Below, in pieces: positions 56,362 through 64,000 of a stretch of 64,000 nt of DNA (positions are counted from its first letter, which is position 1; every line of letters begins with the position of its first letter). The stretch is from contig NZ_CP009451.1 in NCBI RefSeq assembly GCF_000757825.1, positions 620,001 through 684,000 of the forward strand, in the 5' to 3' direction. The stretch comes from Cedecea neteri. GTDB lineage: Bacteria > Pseudomonadota > Gammaproteobacteria > Enterobacterales > Enterobacteriaceae. The notes beneath the pieces are model-generated. The model made no database searches. It was not told where the DNA came from and saw nothing but the letters and a program-made list of their open reading frames with translations. Made by a program: the position numbers and the translations under genes.

Positions 56362-57363
56362 ATGATTGATACCACCCTGCCGTTAACCGATTTGCACCGC
56401 CACCTTGATGGCAATATTCGTGCGCAAACCATCCTCGATCTCGGCCGCCAGTTTAATTTATCTTTGCCTGCCAATACTCTCGATACCCTGCGCCCACACG
56501 TTCAGGTCGTGGAAACCGCGCCGGACCTCGTCAGCTTCCTGCAGAAACTGGACTGGGGCGTGAAGGTACTGGGCGATCTCGATGCCTGCCGTCGCGTAGC
56601 CTGGGAAAACATTGAAGATGCCGCCCGCAACGGCCTGCACTATGTCGAACTGCGCTTCTCTCCGGGCTATATGGCGATGAGCCATAACCTGCCGGTGGCG
56701 GGCGTAGTCGAGGCGGTTATCGAAGGCGTTCGCCAGGGCTGCCGTGACTTTGGCGTTGAAGCGCGCCTGATTGGCATCATGAGCCGTACTTTTGGTGAAG
56801 CCGCCTGTGAGGCCGAGCTGAACGCCCTGCTCGCCCACCGCGACAGCATTACCGCGCTGGACTTAGCCGGCGACGAACTCGGCTTTCCGGGAAGTCTGTT
56901 CCTGAATCACTTTAACCGCGCGCGTGATGCGGGCTGGCGCATTACCGTTCACGCAGGCGAAGCCGCCGGGCCAGAAAGCATCTGGCAGGCGATTCGTGAG
57001 CTGGGCGCGGAGCGTATCGGGCACGGCGTGAAGGCGGTAGAGGATCCGGCGCTGATGGATTTCCTGGCCGAACATAAAATCGGGATCGAATCCTGCCTGA
57101 CGTCAAACATCCAGACCAGCACCGTAGCCGCGCTGGACAAGCACCCGCTGATAACCTTCCTGGATCACGGTGTGCTGGCGACCATTAATACCGATGACCC
57201 GGCGGTTCAGGGCATCGATATTATTCACGAGTACACCGTGGCCGCACCTCAGGCCGGCCTCAGCGCGGCGCATATTCGCACCGCGCAGGAGAATGGCCTG
57301 AAGATAGCCTTCCTGAGCGAAGCCGAAAAACAGGCGCTTATCGCTAAGGTTCAGGCCGCGTAA
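56362..57363 (+). CDS. add: Adenosine deaminase Add
   Basis: 333 residues, TIM-barrel amidohydrolase. Zinc ligands in [13 protein letters not shown] (His-x-His), [13 protein letters not shown] (His), and [12 protein letters not shown] (Asp); catalytic GHG in [13 protein letters not shown]. Deaminates adenosine and deoxyadenosine to inosine forms in purine salvage. Length as in E. coli. Confidence 0.97.
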   Translation: MIDTTLPLTDLHRHLDGNIRAQTILDLGRQFNLSLPANTLDTLRPHVQVVETAPDLVSFLQKLDWGVKVLGDLDACRRVAWENIEDAARNGLHYVELRFSPGYMAMSHNLPVAGVVEAVIEGVRQGCRDFGVEARLIGIMSRTFGEAACEAELNALLAHRDSITALDLAGDELGFPGSLFLNHFNRARDAGWRITVHAGEAAGPESIWQAIRELGAERIGHGVKAVEDPALMDFLAEHKIGIESCLTSNIQTSTVAALDKHPLITFLDHGVLATINTDDPAVQGIDIIHEYTVAAPQAGLSAAHIRTAQENGLKIAFLSEAEKQALIAKVQAA

Positions 57364-57382
57364 CGAGTACCGGCAGCCGGCG

Positions 57383-58381
57383 TCAGGACGCTGATTCCAG
57401 CTGCCGTTTTTCTTCCGCCGTTTTGCGGGCATAGCGCTGGGCCAGGACCGCACAAACCATCAGCTGGATCTGGTGGAAAATCATCAGCGGCAGCACCATC
57501 ATCCCCACAGCGCTGGCCGGGAAGAGCACGTTCGCCATCGGCACGCCGTTGGCCAGGCTTTTCTTCGAACCACAGAAAACGATGGTTATCTCATCGGCCG
57601 TATTAAATCCTGACAGCCGGGCCGCCAGGGTGTTCACCACCAGCACAATCGCCAGCAGTACCAGCGAGCAAACCAGAACCATCAGCAGCGAGAAGCCGTT
57701 CACCTGGTGCCAAATTCCCTCGACTACCGCTTCGCTGAACGCCACGTAAACCACCAGCAGAATGGACGAGCGATCGGTCAGGCCAATCAGCTTTTTATGA
57801 CGATCCACCCATTTGCCGATCAGCGGTCGGGAGAGATGGCCGATAACAAACGGCACCATCAGCTGCATGATAATTTTGCCAATGGCGTGCAGCGTATCGG
57901 TAGAGCCTTCCTGAGTCTGCATAAGCGCGCCGACCAGGACTGGCGAGAGGAAAATACCCAGGATGCTCGAGGCAGACGCGCTACACACCGCTGCGGCCAC
58001 ATTGCCCCCGGCAACGGAGGTAAAGGCAATGGCCGATTGCACCGTGGCTGGTAACGCACAAAGATACAGGAAGCCCATATAAAGCGGCTGACTGAGGATC
58101 GCAGGCGAGAGAAAGCCCATCGCCAGCCCCAGCAGCGGGAACAGCGCAAAGGTACTGAGGAAAACCACTAAATGGAGTTTCCAGTGCCCCATCCCCGCCA
58201 TGATGGCATCGCGGGAGAGCTTTGCCCCATGCATAAAGAAGAGAAGCGCAATCGCAAAGGTCGTCAGGTATTCAAACCCGGTCTTCACAATCCCCTCACA
58301 GGGGAATAGCGACGCCACGATCACCACGCCAATCATTACCAGTAAAAAGTTATCAATTTTTAGTTTTTGCAGCCAACCCAT
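57383..58381 (-). CDS. Bile acid:sodium symporter family protein, YfeH-like
   Basis: 332 residues, about ten membrane helices of the BASS/YfeH fold, with FALLFFMHGAKLSRDAI-type helix (ALLFFMHGAKLSRDAIMAG), LCALPATVQSAIAFTSVAGG and FCGSKKSLANGVPMANVLF. Length equals E. coli YfeH. ATG at 58381 has AGAGGA upstream and is preferred to 58429. Transported solute unknown. Its stop lies 20 bp from that of add (converging). Divergent from the Gly-rich lipoprotein gene. Not located here in E. coli. Confidence 0.82.
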   Translation of the reverse strand: MGWLQKLKIDNFLLVMIGVVIVASLFPCEGIVKTGFEYLTTFAIALLFFMHGAKLSRDAIMAGMGHWKLHLVVFLSTFALFPLLGLAMGFLSPAILSQPLYMGFLYLCALPATVQSAIAFTSVAGGNVAAAVCSASASSILGIFLSPVLVGALMQTQEGSTDTLHAIGKIIMQLMVPFVIGHLSRPLIGKWVDRHKKLIGLTDRSSILLVVYVAFSEAVVEGIWHQVNGFSLLMVLVCSLVLLAIVLVVNTLAARLSGFNTADEITIVFCGSKKSLANGVPMANVLFPASAVGMMVLPLMIFHQIQLMVCAVLAQRYARKTAEEKRQLESAS

Positions 58382-58824
58382 CCTGTCCTCTGTCTGTGTA
58401 ACGTCATTTTGGCTTTTACTTTGCAACAAATTGGCCGCGCTGGCGAGCTAACAATTCTGCAACGTGCCAAAAAATAAGCTGAAGCCGCGTGATTATTTAT
58501 CAAAAAGCGAAACGCCGGAGATGTAGCACAACTAAAACTAAATTAAGAATGCAGTCACGCTTAATTTAAAACTATTTAAAGAAGACAAAACAGCGTAAAT
58601 CAAGGTGAATTTATTATTTATATTTTTACCTGATGGTAAAAATATAAATAATTGATAAACATCAGCTTAACCCTTTTAATATTAGCCAGCAAAGCATAAA
58701 AATAAGACGAAACTCTCATTTGGAAATTTAAATTCATATTAAATGACCAGTGATGTGGCAGCGATTCAAATACGCCATACACTTATTAATACGCCGTCCG
58801 GCGTGCTAATAGTGGAGTATTGCT
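58382..58824. promoter_or_regulatory. AT-rich divergent region with a perfect 17-bp inverted repeat
   Basis: 443 bp with no gene. Between 58490 and 58800 it is far more A/T-rich than its surroundings, like DNA bound by H-NS. At 58614-58630 TTATTTATATTTTTACC is followed, after the loop TGAT, by its exact complement at 58635-58651. Both flanking genes read away from it, so it is not an obvious terminator of either; it may be a regulator site, a cruciform or part of a 5' leader of the gene at 58825. Confidence 0.6.
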
Positions 58825-60012
58825 ATGCGCTCAAATAACATTGGCCGCCTCAGCGCAATTGCGATGGCGGTACTTCTCGCATTCTCCCTGTCCGCCTGTA
58901 GCGGCGGCGGCGGCAGTTCGCACAATACGGCGAAAACGGCCGGGTCTGCCGGTACCACTGGCACCGACACTGCAAACAACGGCGGTGGCGGTTCTGGTTC
59001 TGGCGGTAACGGTGGCGGTTCAGGCTCCGGTGGAGGAACCGGAACTGGCGGTGGGGGCTCTGGCGGCGGTACTGGCGGTGGCGGTACCGGCGGCGGAGGA
59101 ACTGGCGGCGGCACAACCGTTTCTAACAGCGCCGGGAATAACGTCGTCAAAGACGTGGGCGGTGCAGTAGGCGGCGTAGGCAGCACGGTCAGCGGCGTAG
59201 CGTCTCAGCTACCGGTTAATAATCCAGTAACCTCAACGGTTGCCGTGGCCGTCGGCGGCGCGGGAACTGCAATTTCAACCGTCGGTAGTGGCGTAGCCAA
59301 CGGACTTGGCAATGCGAACAACCCTAACGGACTGGGCACTACGCTGACGGGTTCTACCACCGCCGTGTCAGGGCTTGGCACCACGGTTTCCGCAATAGGA
59401 TCAAACCTGGCAAGCTCAACCGCCAATACGCCAGCGGGTGGATTGACCGGCGCGGCAGGCGGGCTGGTTAATACCACAGGACAGGTTGTCACCGGCGCGG
59501 GCAACGCCCTTACCCAAACGGTGCAGAGTCCAGGTGTTTCTAATTTGACAACCGGCGCGACGGGTCTGGTTAACACCACGCTCGCCGACACCCAGAAAGC
59601 GACTCAGGCCGTTGGCGGCGCAACCGGTTTAGGCACGCCGGTGAGCAACCTGCTGACTTCCGCTGGCGGTACAGTGAGCGGACTGGGGAGTAACATCAGC
59701 GGCAGTAACCCTTCTCTCGGCGGCCTGGGTCAGGTGGTGCAAAACACCGGACAGGCAGTCACGGATAGCGGCGCATTGGTGAAACCGGTGCAAACCGGCG
59801 GCAGCGGTAGCTCAGGCTCCGTTTCGGCGGGCGCATCCGGTTCGCTCGGGATCGGCGGTAATGGTCTGGTGACTAACCTCGGCACCACCGTTAACGGCCT
59901 GACCTCTTCGTTAACCACCAACGTTAGCGCCAGCGCGACAGGGAGCAACACAAGTTCAGGCCAGCAGGCCGGGATTACCGGCGCGGTCGGCGGCCTTCTG
60001 AAAACTAAATAG
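58825..60012 (+). CDS. Gly-rich, low-complexity surface lipoprotein, putative client of the TpsB at 60102
   Basis: 395 residues. Lipoprotein signal with lipobox LSAC (Cys25; Ser at +2, so outer-membrane sorting). Residues about 53-97 are a Gly-rich tract broken by Ser/Thr (GGGGSGSGGNGGG type). The rest, to 395, is an imperfect repeat of G-L-x-N-T-T, TVSGLG and TTVSAIGSNL motifs, almost free of charged, aromatic and Cys residues. No TpsA/haemagglutinin secretion domain is seen. It is followed by a TpsB transporter gene, so I infer it is exported to the cell surface and forms an adhesive or matrix layer. Function not known. Confidence 0.7.
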   Translation: MRSNNIGRLSAIAMAVLLAFSLSACSGGGGSSHNTAKTAGSAGTTGTDTANNGGGGSGSGGNGGGSGSGGGTGTGGGGSGGGTGGGGTGGGGTGGGTTVSNSAGNNVVKDVGGAVGGVGSTVSGVASQLPVNNPVTSTVAVAVGGAGTAISTVGSGVANGLGNANNPNGLGTTLTGSTTAVSGLGTTVSAIGSNLASSTANTPAGGLTGAAGGLVNTTGQVVTGAGNALTQTVQSPGVSNLTTGATGLVNTTLADTQKATQAVGGATGLGTPVSNLLTSAGGTVSGLGSNISGSNPSLGGLGQVVQNTGQAVTDSGALVKPVQTGGSGSSGSVSAGASGSLGIGGNGLVTNLGTTVNGLTSSLTTNVSASATGSNTSSGQQAGITGAVGGLLKTK

Positions 60013-60029
60013 TGCTTTCCAGGGCACAC

Positions 60030-60062
60030 GTGCTCCCGCGTTAACGGCGGGAGCACTTTTTT
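60030..60062 (+). terminator. Strong terminator between the Gly-rich gene and tpsB
   Basis: GTGCTCCCGC (60030-60039) pairs perfectly with GCGGGAGCAC (60047-60056), loop of 7 nt, then TTTTTT. It lies 18 bp after the Gly-rich gene stop and 40 bp before the TpsB gene. Confidence 0.9.
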
Positions 60063-60101
60063 CACAGCAATTTCTTCGCTGCGCAGTTAAGGGAGCTCAC
60101 T

Positions 60102-61817
60102 ATGGACAATCGTCTGGGTATACTGCTGCTGTACGGAGCAACTCTGAGTATCAGCTACGCTGATATGTCCCCCACGCTAATCGACCCTAATAACCCTGCT
60201 AAAGCCGCTCGCTCGCTTGCCGTCCCGGTTGCTCAACAAAAGCAGCCCGAGGTGAAAACCGCCCTGCCGGTGCCACAGCTCACTCCACAGACGCCAATTA
60301 CGGTGAACCATCTGCAATTTATTGGCGGTACTCGCTACAAGCTTGACTCGCTGGTTCAGCCGTTTATGCCGCTGGTAGGTAAAACAGTGCCGCTGTCGCA
60401 GCTGGTGGCATTAACCAACGGCATTACCCAACGCTATCAGCAGGACGGCCTGCCGCTTTCCTACGCTTACCTGCCGAGCGATAACTTCCACGATGGCACG
60501 GTGCGTATTGTGCTGGTTGAGGGATACATCGCGCACAGCAATATCAACAGCGACAACGCCAGTACCAGCGAGCGCTTAAGCCGCCTGTCGGCTTTAATGA
60601 TGAACGAAAAGCCGCTCAGCCAGGCGACGTTCGATCGCTACAGCCTGCTAATGCAGCGCACGCCGGCCACCAAAGTCGAGGCTAACGTCGCGTTGCCAGA
60701 TAACATTTATGGCGCGGCCGATATGAAAGTTGACACCACGCAGCCTCATATCTGGGATATCTCCTCCACGATAGATACCCGTAAAGGTTCAAATCTGGCG
60801 CTGATTAACGGCACGCTCAGCAACCTCACCAGCCACGGCGATCAGTTGGGGCTTGCCACGCTTGTTCCGTTGGATAGCGGCACCAAAAAAACCTACTTTG
60901 GCGCCAACTATCAGCAATATCTCACCGATAACGGGTTACTCATGCAGCTAAAAGGCAGCTTCTATCGCGAAGATCCACGCGATTACACCCCGCTGCTTTA
61001 TCTGCCGCAGAACATTTCTATCGATGCAAAGGAAAAAACCACCCAGTACACCGGGGGGATAGCCTTCAGCTACCCGCTGCTGCTTGAGCGCAAGAAGCAA
61101 TTTTCGGTCAGCGGCGGGCTGGATTATGTCGATAAGCGCGACGATTATGCGCTGCGCGCCAGCGGCTTCGGCAACACAATTGATTTGCCTACCGTCACCC
61201 AGCGTGCACGCTACCCGGCAGCAGAGTTTTCGGCCTGGGGCTACCGCGAATACGAGAAAGCTAACTGGAGCGCGCGTCTGACCCTGCGCAAAGGTATTGA
61301 CTCCCTGGGGGCAAGCGTGACCCAGGGTTCTAATACCAATCTTAACTTCACCCGCTGGAAGGCGAATACCGATGCGGCATGGATGGTGGCCGAACGCTGG
61401 AAATTAAGCACCTCGCTTGAGGGGGACTGGTCTAATAATAATTTGCCCGAAGCCGAGCGGGTTAGCTTTGGCGCCCAGCGTTATGGCCGGGGCTACCCTG
61501 ACGGTGAGGCAAGCGGGGATTATGGCTACGGCGGGCAGATTGAAATGCGCTATCTCCACAACCTCGATAAGGGCGTCTGGATTAACACGGTGCAGCCTTA
61601 TGTCGTCGCCGACACCGCCCAGACCTGGTTCAATCAGCGAGGTTTCCGCCACCAGCGTCTGGCTTCTATCGCCACCGGGGTAATGGTGGGCGACAGCCGC
61701 CACTACTCCGTGTCCGTTGAGGCGGCCAGGCCGCTGGCGGATTTACCCAGCGACAGCAGCCGCCGGGACGTTCGCTTTAGCCTGACCTTTACCTACAACT
61801 TTAATAATCTGCGTTAA
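60102..61817 (+). CDS. ShlB/FhaC/HecB-family TpsB outer-membrane transporter
   Basis: 571 residues. Signal peptide to about SISYADM; a Pro/Gln-rich linker; POTRA_2 domain about 62-145 (ITVNHLQFIGGTRYKLDSL, NGITQRYQQDGLPLSYAYLP, GTVRIVLVEGYI); a second POTRA-like part to about 215; then a 16-strand Omp85-type barrel ending RDVRFSLTFTYNFNNLR, with an aromatic C-terminal pattern and Arg for final residue. TpsB proteins export a partner through the outer membrane. The partner is presumably the adjacent Gly-rich lipoprotein, since no other TpsA gene is present. Confidence 0.85.
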   Translation: MDNRLGILLLYGATLSISYADMSPTLIDPNNPAKAARSLAVPVAQQKQPEVKTALPVPQLTPQTPITVNHLQFIGGTRYKLDSLVQPFMPLVGKTVPLSQLVALTNGITQRYQQDGLPLSYAYLPSDNFHDGTVRIVLVEGYIAHSNINSDNASTSERLSRLSALMMNEKPLSQATFDRYSLLMQRTPATKVEANVALPDNIYGAADMKVDTTQPHIWDISSTIDTRKGSNLALINGTLSNLTSHGDQLGLATLVPLDSGTKKTYFGANYQQYLTDNGLLMQLKGSFYREDPRDYTPLLYLPQNISIDAKEKTTQYTGGIAFSYPLLLERKKQFSVSGGLDYVDKRDDYALRASGFGNTIDLPTVTQRARYPAAEFSAWGYREYEKANWSARLTLRKGIDSLGASVTQGSNTNLNFTRWKANTDAAWMVAERWKLSTSLEGDWSNNNLPEAERVSFGAQRYGRGYPDGEASGDYGYGGQIEMRYLHNLDKGVWINTVQPYVVADTAQTWFNQRGFRHQRLASIATGVMVGDSRHYSVSVEAARPLADLPSDSSRRDVRFSLTFTYNFNNLR

Positions 61818-61823
61818 AGATAA

Positions 61824-61848
61824 AACCCTCACATCTACGGTGAGGGTT
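61824..61848. terminator. Bidirectional terminator tpsB / ydgJ
   Basis: AACCCTCAC (61824-61832) and GTGAGGGTT (61840-61848), 9-bp perfect stem with 7-nt loop, ATTTT to the right and AAAA to the left. Lies between converging genes. Confidence 0.85.
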
Positions 61849-61852
61849 ATTT

Positions 61853-62893
61853 TCAGGCAAGGTTAAGCGTCGCGCGCTTTTTCGCGGACTCCATGCCCAG
61901 TTCAATTAGCTCCATGACCTGAATCGCCTGGGCCGCCGGGACAGGGTTTTCCCCTTTGCCGGTGAGCGCATCGCGGATGCCCGCGTAGTAAGCCGGATAG
62001 TTGCCGGGAACCGTCAGCAGCGTTTGCTCGTCCATAAGTTCGCCCTGCGCCAGCGTCAGCACGCCGTCGCGCATGTCGTAGCCCCAGTCCTCCTGTGGCA
62101 GACGCTCTCCGGCCTTCAGGCGATCCTCCTGCGGATCGAGGCCGTACTTAATGTAGCTGCCGCGAGTGCCGTGCACGATATAGCGTGCGGTTTCCGCCGC
62201 CGCCAGCAACGTGCCGTGCAACACCACACGACGCTGCGGGTAAGCCAGCACGGCATGGAAGTAGTCGGTCGCCTGCGCCCCGGCCCGGAGCTGAGCGAGG
62301 TCAACGGTCAGGCTGACGGGAAGCCCAAACAGGTTGATGGCCTGGTCCAGCAGGTGCGGCCCAAGATCGTACCAGATGCCGCTGCCGACGCCCGCCTGCT
62401 CGCGCCAGCGGTTACGGACCTGCGGGCGGTAGCGGTCAAAGTGGGATTCAAAATAAGCCACTTCGCCAAGCGTTCCTTCGGTCAGCAGATTTTTCACCGT
62501 CAGGAAATCGCTATCCCAGCGGCGATTGTGGAACACGGAGAGCAGCAGGCCTGTTTTTTTGGCCAGCGCGTCCAGCTCCCTTGCCTGCGAAAGCGTCACG
62601 GTAAACGGCTTGTCGACAACCACATGCTTCCCGGCTTCAAGCGCCGCTTTGGCTAGCGGAAAGTGGGTATCATTCGGGGTAGGAATGACAATGAGATCGA
62701 TAGAGGGGTCCTTAAACAGGTGCTGAGGATCGGAAACGACCGTCATACCCGGCCAGTCAGCGTGCACCTTTTCGGCATCGCTGCTGGATACTGCTGCGAG
62801 GATCATTCCTGGCGTACCGGAAATCAGCGGCGCATGAAAAGTCTTACTGGCATAACCGTAACCGATAAGCCCGACGCGGATGGTATCACTCAT
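61853..62893 (-). CDS. ydgJ: Gfo/Idh/MocA-family oxidoreductase YdgJ
   Basis: 346 residues as in E. coli. N-terminal Rossmann motif RVGLIGYGYASKTFHAPLI, then LIVIPTPNDTHFPLAKAAL and AGKHVVVDKPFTVTLSQARE (the EKP-like Lys). C-terminal sugar-dehydrogenase domain with SGIWYDLGPHLLDQAINLFG. Putative NAD(P)-dependent oxidoreductase; substrate unknown. ATG at 62893 follows AGAGAGGAAG and is preferred to 62929. Confidence 0.93.
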   Translation of the reverse strand: MSDTIRVGLIGYGYASKTFHAPLISGTPGMILAAVSSSDAEKVHADWPGMTVVSDPQHLFKDPSIDLIVIPTPNDTHFPLAKAALEAGKHVVVDKPFTVTLSQARELDALAKKTGLLLSVFHNRRWDSDFLTVKNLLTEGTLGEVAYFESHFDRYRPQVRNRWREQAGVGSGIWYDLGPHLLDQAINLFGLPVSLTVDLAQLRAGAQATDYFHAVLAYPQRRVVLHGTLLAAAETARYIVHGTRGSYIKYGLDPQEDRLKAGERLPQEDWGYDMRDGVLTLAQGELMDEQTLLTVPGNYPAYYAGIRDALTGKGENPVPAAQAIQVMELIELGMESAKKRATLNLA

Positions 62894-63223
62894 TTGTCTT
62901 CCTCTCTGTAATGAACTCCGGCATTTCACCTTATCCCCCGCCCGGCGACAACCGCAAGTTTCTGGATTGCGTATTTGCCAGGCAAAAGACCGCCATTATT
63001 GCTAATTAGCCTGATATTTATTGTGGCTTTAAATAAAGCATTTATTTAAACTAGTAAATTAAAAGCAAGGAGGATTTATGTGTTCCCTGCCGTGATATTC
63101 CTGGCAAATGCAAAGAAAACTCCTAATTATTCCGTCGGTTAATAATAGCGCTAAGCCGCTGCCTCATTTGCGCTTATCATCGCTTCTCCCTTACCCGAAC
63201 ATTATTTATTATTTATACACTCT
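62894..63223. promoter_or_regulatory. ydgJ/cnu intergenic region
   Basis: 330 bp holding the ydgJ and cnu promoters; A/T-rich from 63000 to 63070. E. coli has the tiny gene blr here; I find no matching ORF. A near-ideal ribosome site AAGGAGG at 63067-63073 precedes ATG at 63078, but the frame stops after five codons (Met-Cys-Ser-Leu-Pro). Confidence 0.4.
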
Positions 63224-63457
63224 ATGGAAAATGTATCCCCGCTCAGTGCCCTGGATTACCTGATGAAATTCCGCAAAATCAGCTCTCAGGAAAATCTGGA
63301 AAAGCTGTTTGACCACCTGAATTACACCCTCACGGACAGCCATGAGATCATGAATATGTACCGGGCGGCGGATCACCGCAGGGCTGAACTGGCCTCCGGC
63401 GGAAGACTTTTCGACCTGGGATGCGTGCCTAAAACGGTCTGGCGTTACGTTCAATAG
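63224..63457 (+). CDS. cnu: OriC-binding nucleoid-associated protein Cnu (YdgT), Hha family
   Basis: 77 residues (E. coli Cnu: 71) with a slightly longer N-terminus. Core [40 protein letters not shown] and [20 protein letters not shown] match the Hha/Cnu family. Cnu pairs with H-NS to silence A/T-rich and acquired DNA. Next to ydgK, as in E. coli. Confidence 0.93.
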   Translation: MENVSPLSALDYLMKFRKISSQENLEKLFDHLNYTLTDSHEIMNMYRAADHRRAELASGGRLFDLGCVPKTVWRYVQ

Positions 63458-63536
63458 CCGCTGCGAGTAGCATTAGCGGCAAAATCCCTTATAATCCCCC
63501 CGCTTTATTCACCATATTCTTAAATCGGGAGGAAAC

Positions 63537-63977
63537 ATGACGACGACCCAACCCCCGCGTATTGCTGGCTGGCTGCTTGCCCCGCTGGCCTGGCTGCTGA
63601 TGTCGTTGCTCAGCAGCTCCGTGGCGCTGCTAAGTTTCCTGATGATGATTCTTTCCCCGGAAGCCCGTCAGGCTCTGGGCAGCGCGGACGCCAAAACAAC
63701 GCTGTTGTTCAGCCTGTCCGTTGGCTGCGCGATGGCGATGTGGGCCTACACGCTCTGGCTGACCATCGCCTTCTTTAAACGCCGCAAAAACGTAGTGCGC
63801 CATTATATTCTCTGGCTGCTGCTTACCGTCCTGCTGGCGATTAAATCTTTTGCGTTTTCACCGGTCAGTGACAAGGTTGCCGTACAGCTGCTGCTGCCTT
63901 CCCTGCTCGCCGCCGCATTACTGGTGCCTTATTTGAAGCGTTCTAAGCGAGTGAAGCAGACCTTCATTAACCCGTAA
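63537..63977 (+). CDS. ydgK: Inner-membrane protein YdgK (DUF2569)
   Basis: 146 residues with four membrane helices (LAPLAWLLMSLLSSSVALLS first; TLLFSLSVGCAMAMWAYTLW second). Matches E. coli YdgK in size and in RIAGWLLAPLAWLL. DUF2569 proteins have no known function. GGAGG lies 5 bp before ATG at 63537. In E. coli the rsx operon follows, and the window ends just before that point. Confidence 0.9.
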   Translation: MTTTQPPRIAGWLLAPLAWLLMSLLSSSVALLSFLMMILSPEARQALGSADAKTTLLFSLSVGCAMAMWAYTLWLTIAFFKRRKNVVRHYILWLLLTVLLAIKSFAFSPVSDKVAVQLLLPSLLAAALLVPYLKRSKRVKQTFINP

Positions 63978-64000
63978 TAACCCTATAGATAGCCCGTTGT

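Overview
The window is a chromosomal segment of a Gram-negative enteric bacterium of the Enterobacteriaceae (Enterobacter/Cedecea/Klebsiella-like). Most genes are close homologues of E. coli K-12 genes in recognisable order. The sequence carries tus with an intact Ter site, so it lies in the replication-terminus region. I cannot name genus or species from the sequence alone.

Layout. 1-2000: rlhA (partial), sutR, ydcO, then an AraC regulator divergent from an EamA exporter, and a DUF3313 lipoprotein (2-4.6 kb). 4.7-9.2 kb: a beta-glucoside-type PTS unit (RpiR-type regulator, EIIB, GH4 6-phospho-glycosidase, EIIC). 9.18-9.84 kb: an ORF-poor, extremely hairpin-rich element between convergent genes. 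9.8-12.8 kb: a DppA-like peptide-binding protein divergent from a PepT-like tripeptidase. 12.9-26.1 kb: the ydc block (tehB, tehA, ydcK, rimL, opgD, ydcJ, ydcI), interrupted by a HicAB toxin-antitoxin pair and by an island with an amino-acid binding protein, an aminotransferase, a LysR regulator and a type-B carboxylesterase. 26.1-29.7 kb: smrA, ogt, fnr, uspE. 29.7-31.8 kb: a LysR/EamA divergent pair. 31.8-63.98 kb: pntBA, ydgH, ydgI, folM, rstA, rstB, tus, fumC, fumA, manA, ydgA, malI, malX, malY, add, ydgJ, cnu, ydgK. Accessory genes sit inside this last block: a small membrane protein between rstA and rstB; a PHP hydrolase, a POT-like transporter and a GNAT remnant between malY and add; a YfeH-like symporter and an unusual two-partner-secretion-like locus between add and ydgJ.

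How it works together. Several self-contained regulator/target units can be read with their DNA sites: SutR/ydcO, RpiR/PTS (three matching palindromes), NsrR/tehAB, LysR/aminotransferase, HicB/hicAB, MalI plus CRP/malX, FNR autoregulation and Tus/Ter. Core metabolism includes transhydrogenase (pntAB), two fumarases, mannose-6-phosphate isomerase and adenosine deaminase.

Most interesting: (1) the structured 9.18-9.84 kb element, with four pentaloop hairpins whose loops are mutually complementary and an 11-bp end-to-end stem; (2) a Gly-rich lipoprotein paired with a TpsB-family transporter, separated by a strong terminator and preceded by a perfect 17-bp AT-rich inverted repeat; (3) a duplicated-HTH RpiR regulator with triple operators; (4) a 24-residue membrane ORF with a strong ribosome site upstream of ogt; (5) the split rstA/rstB locus.
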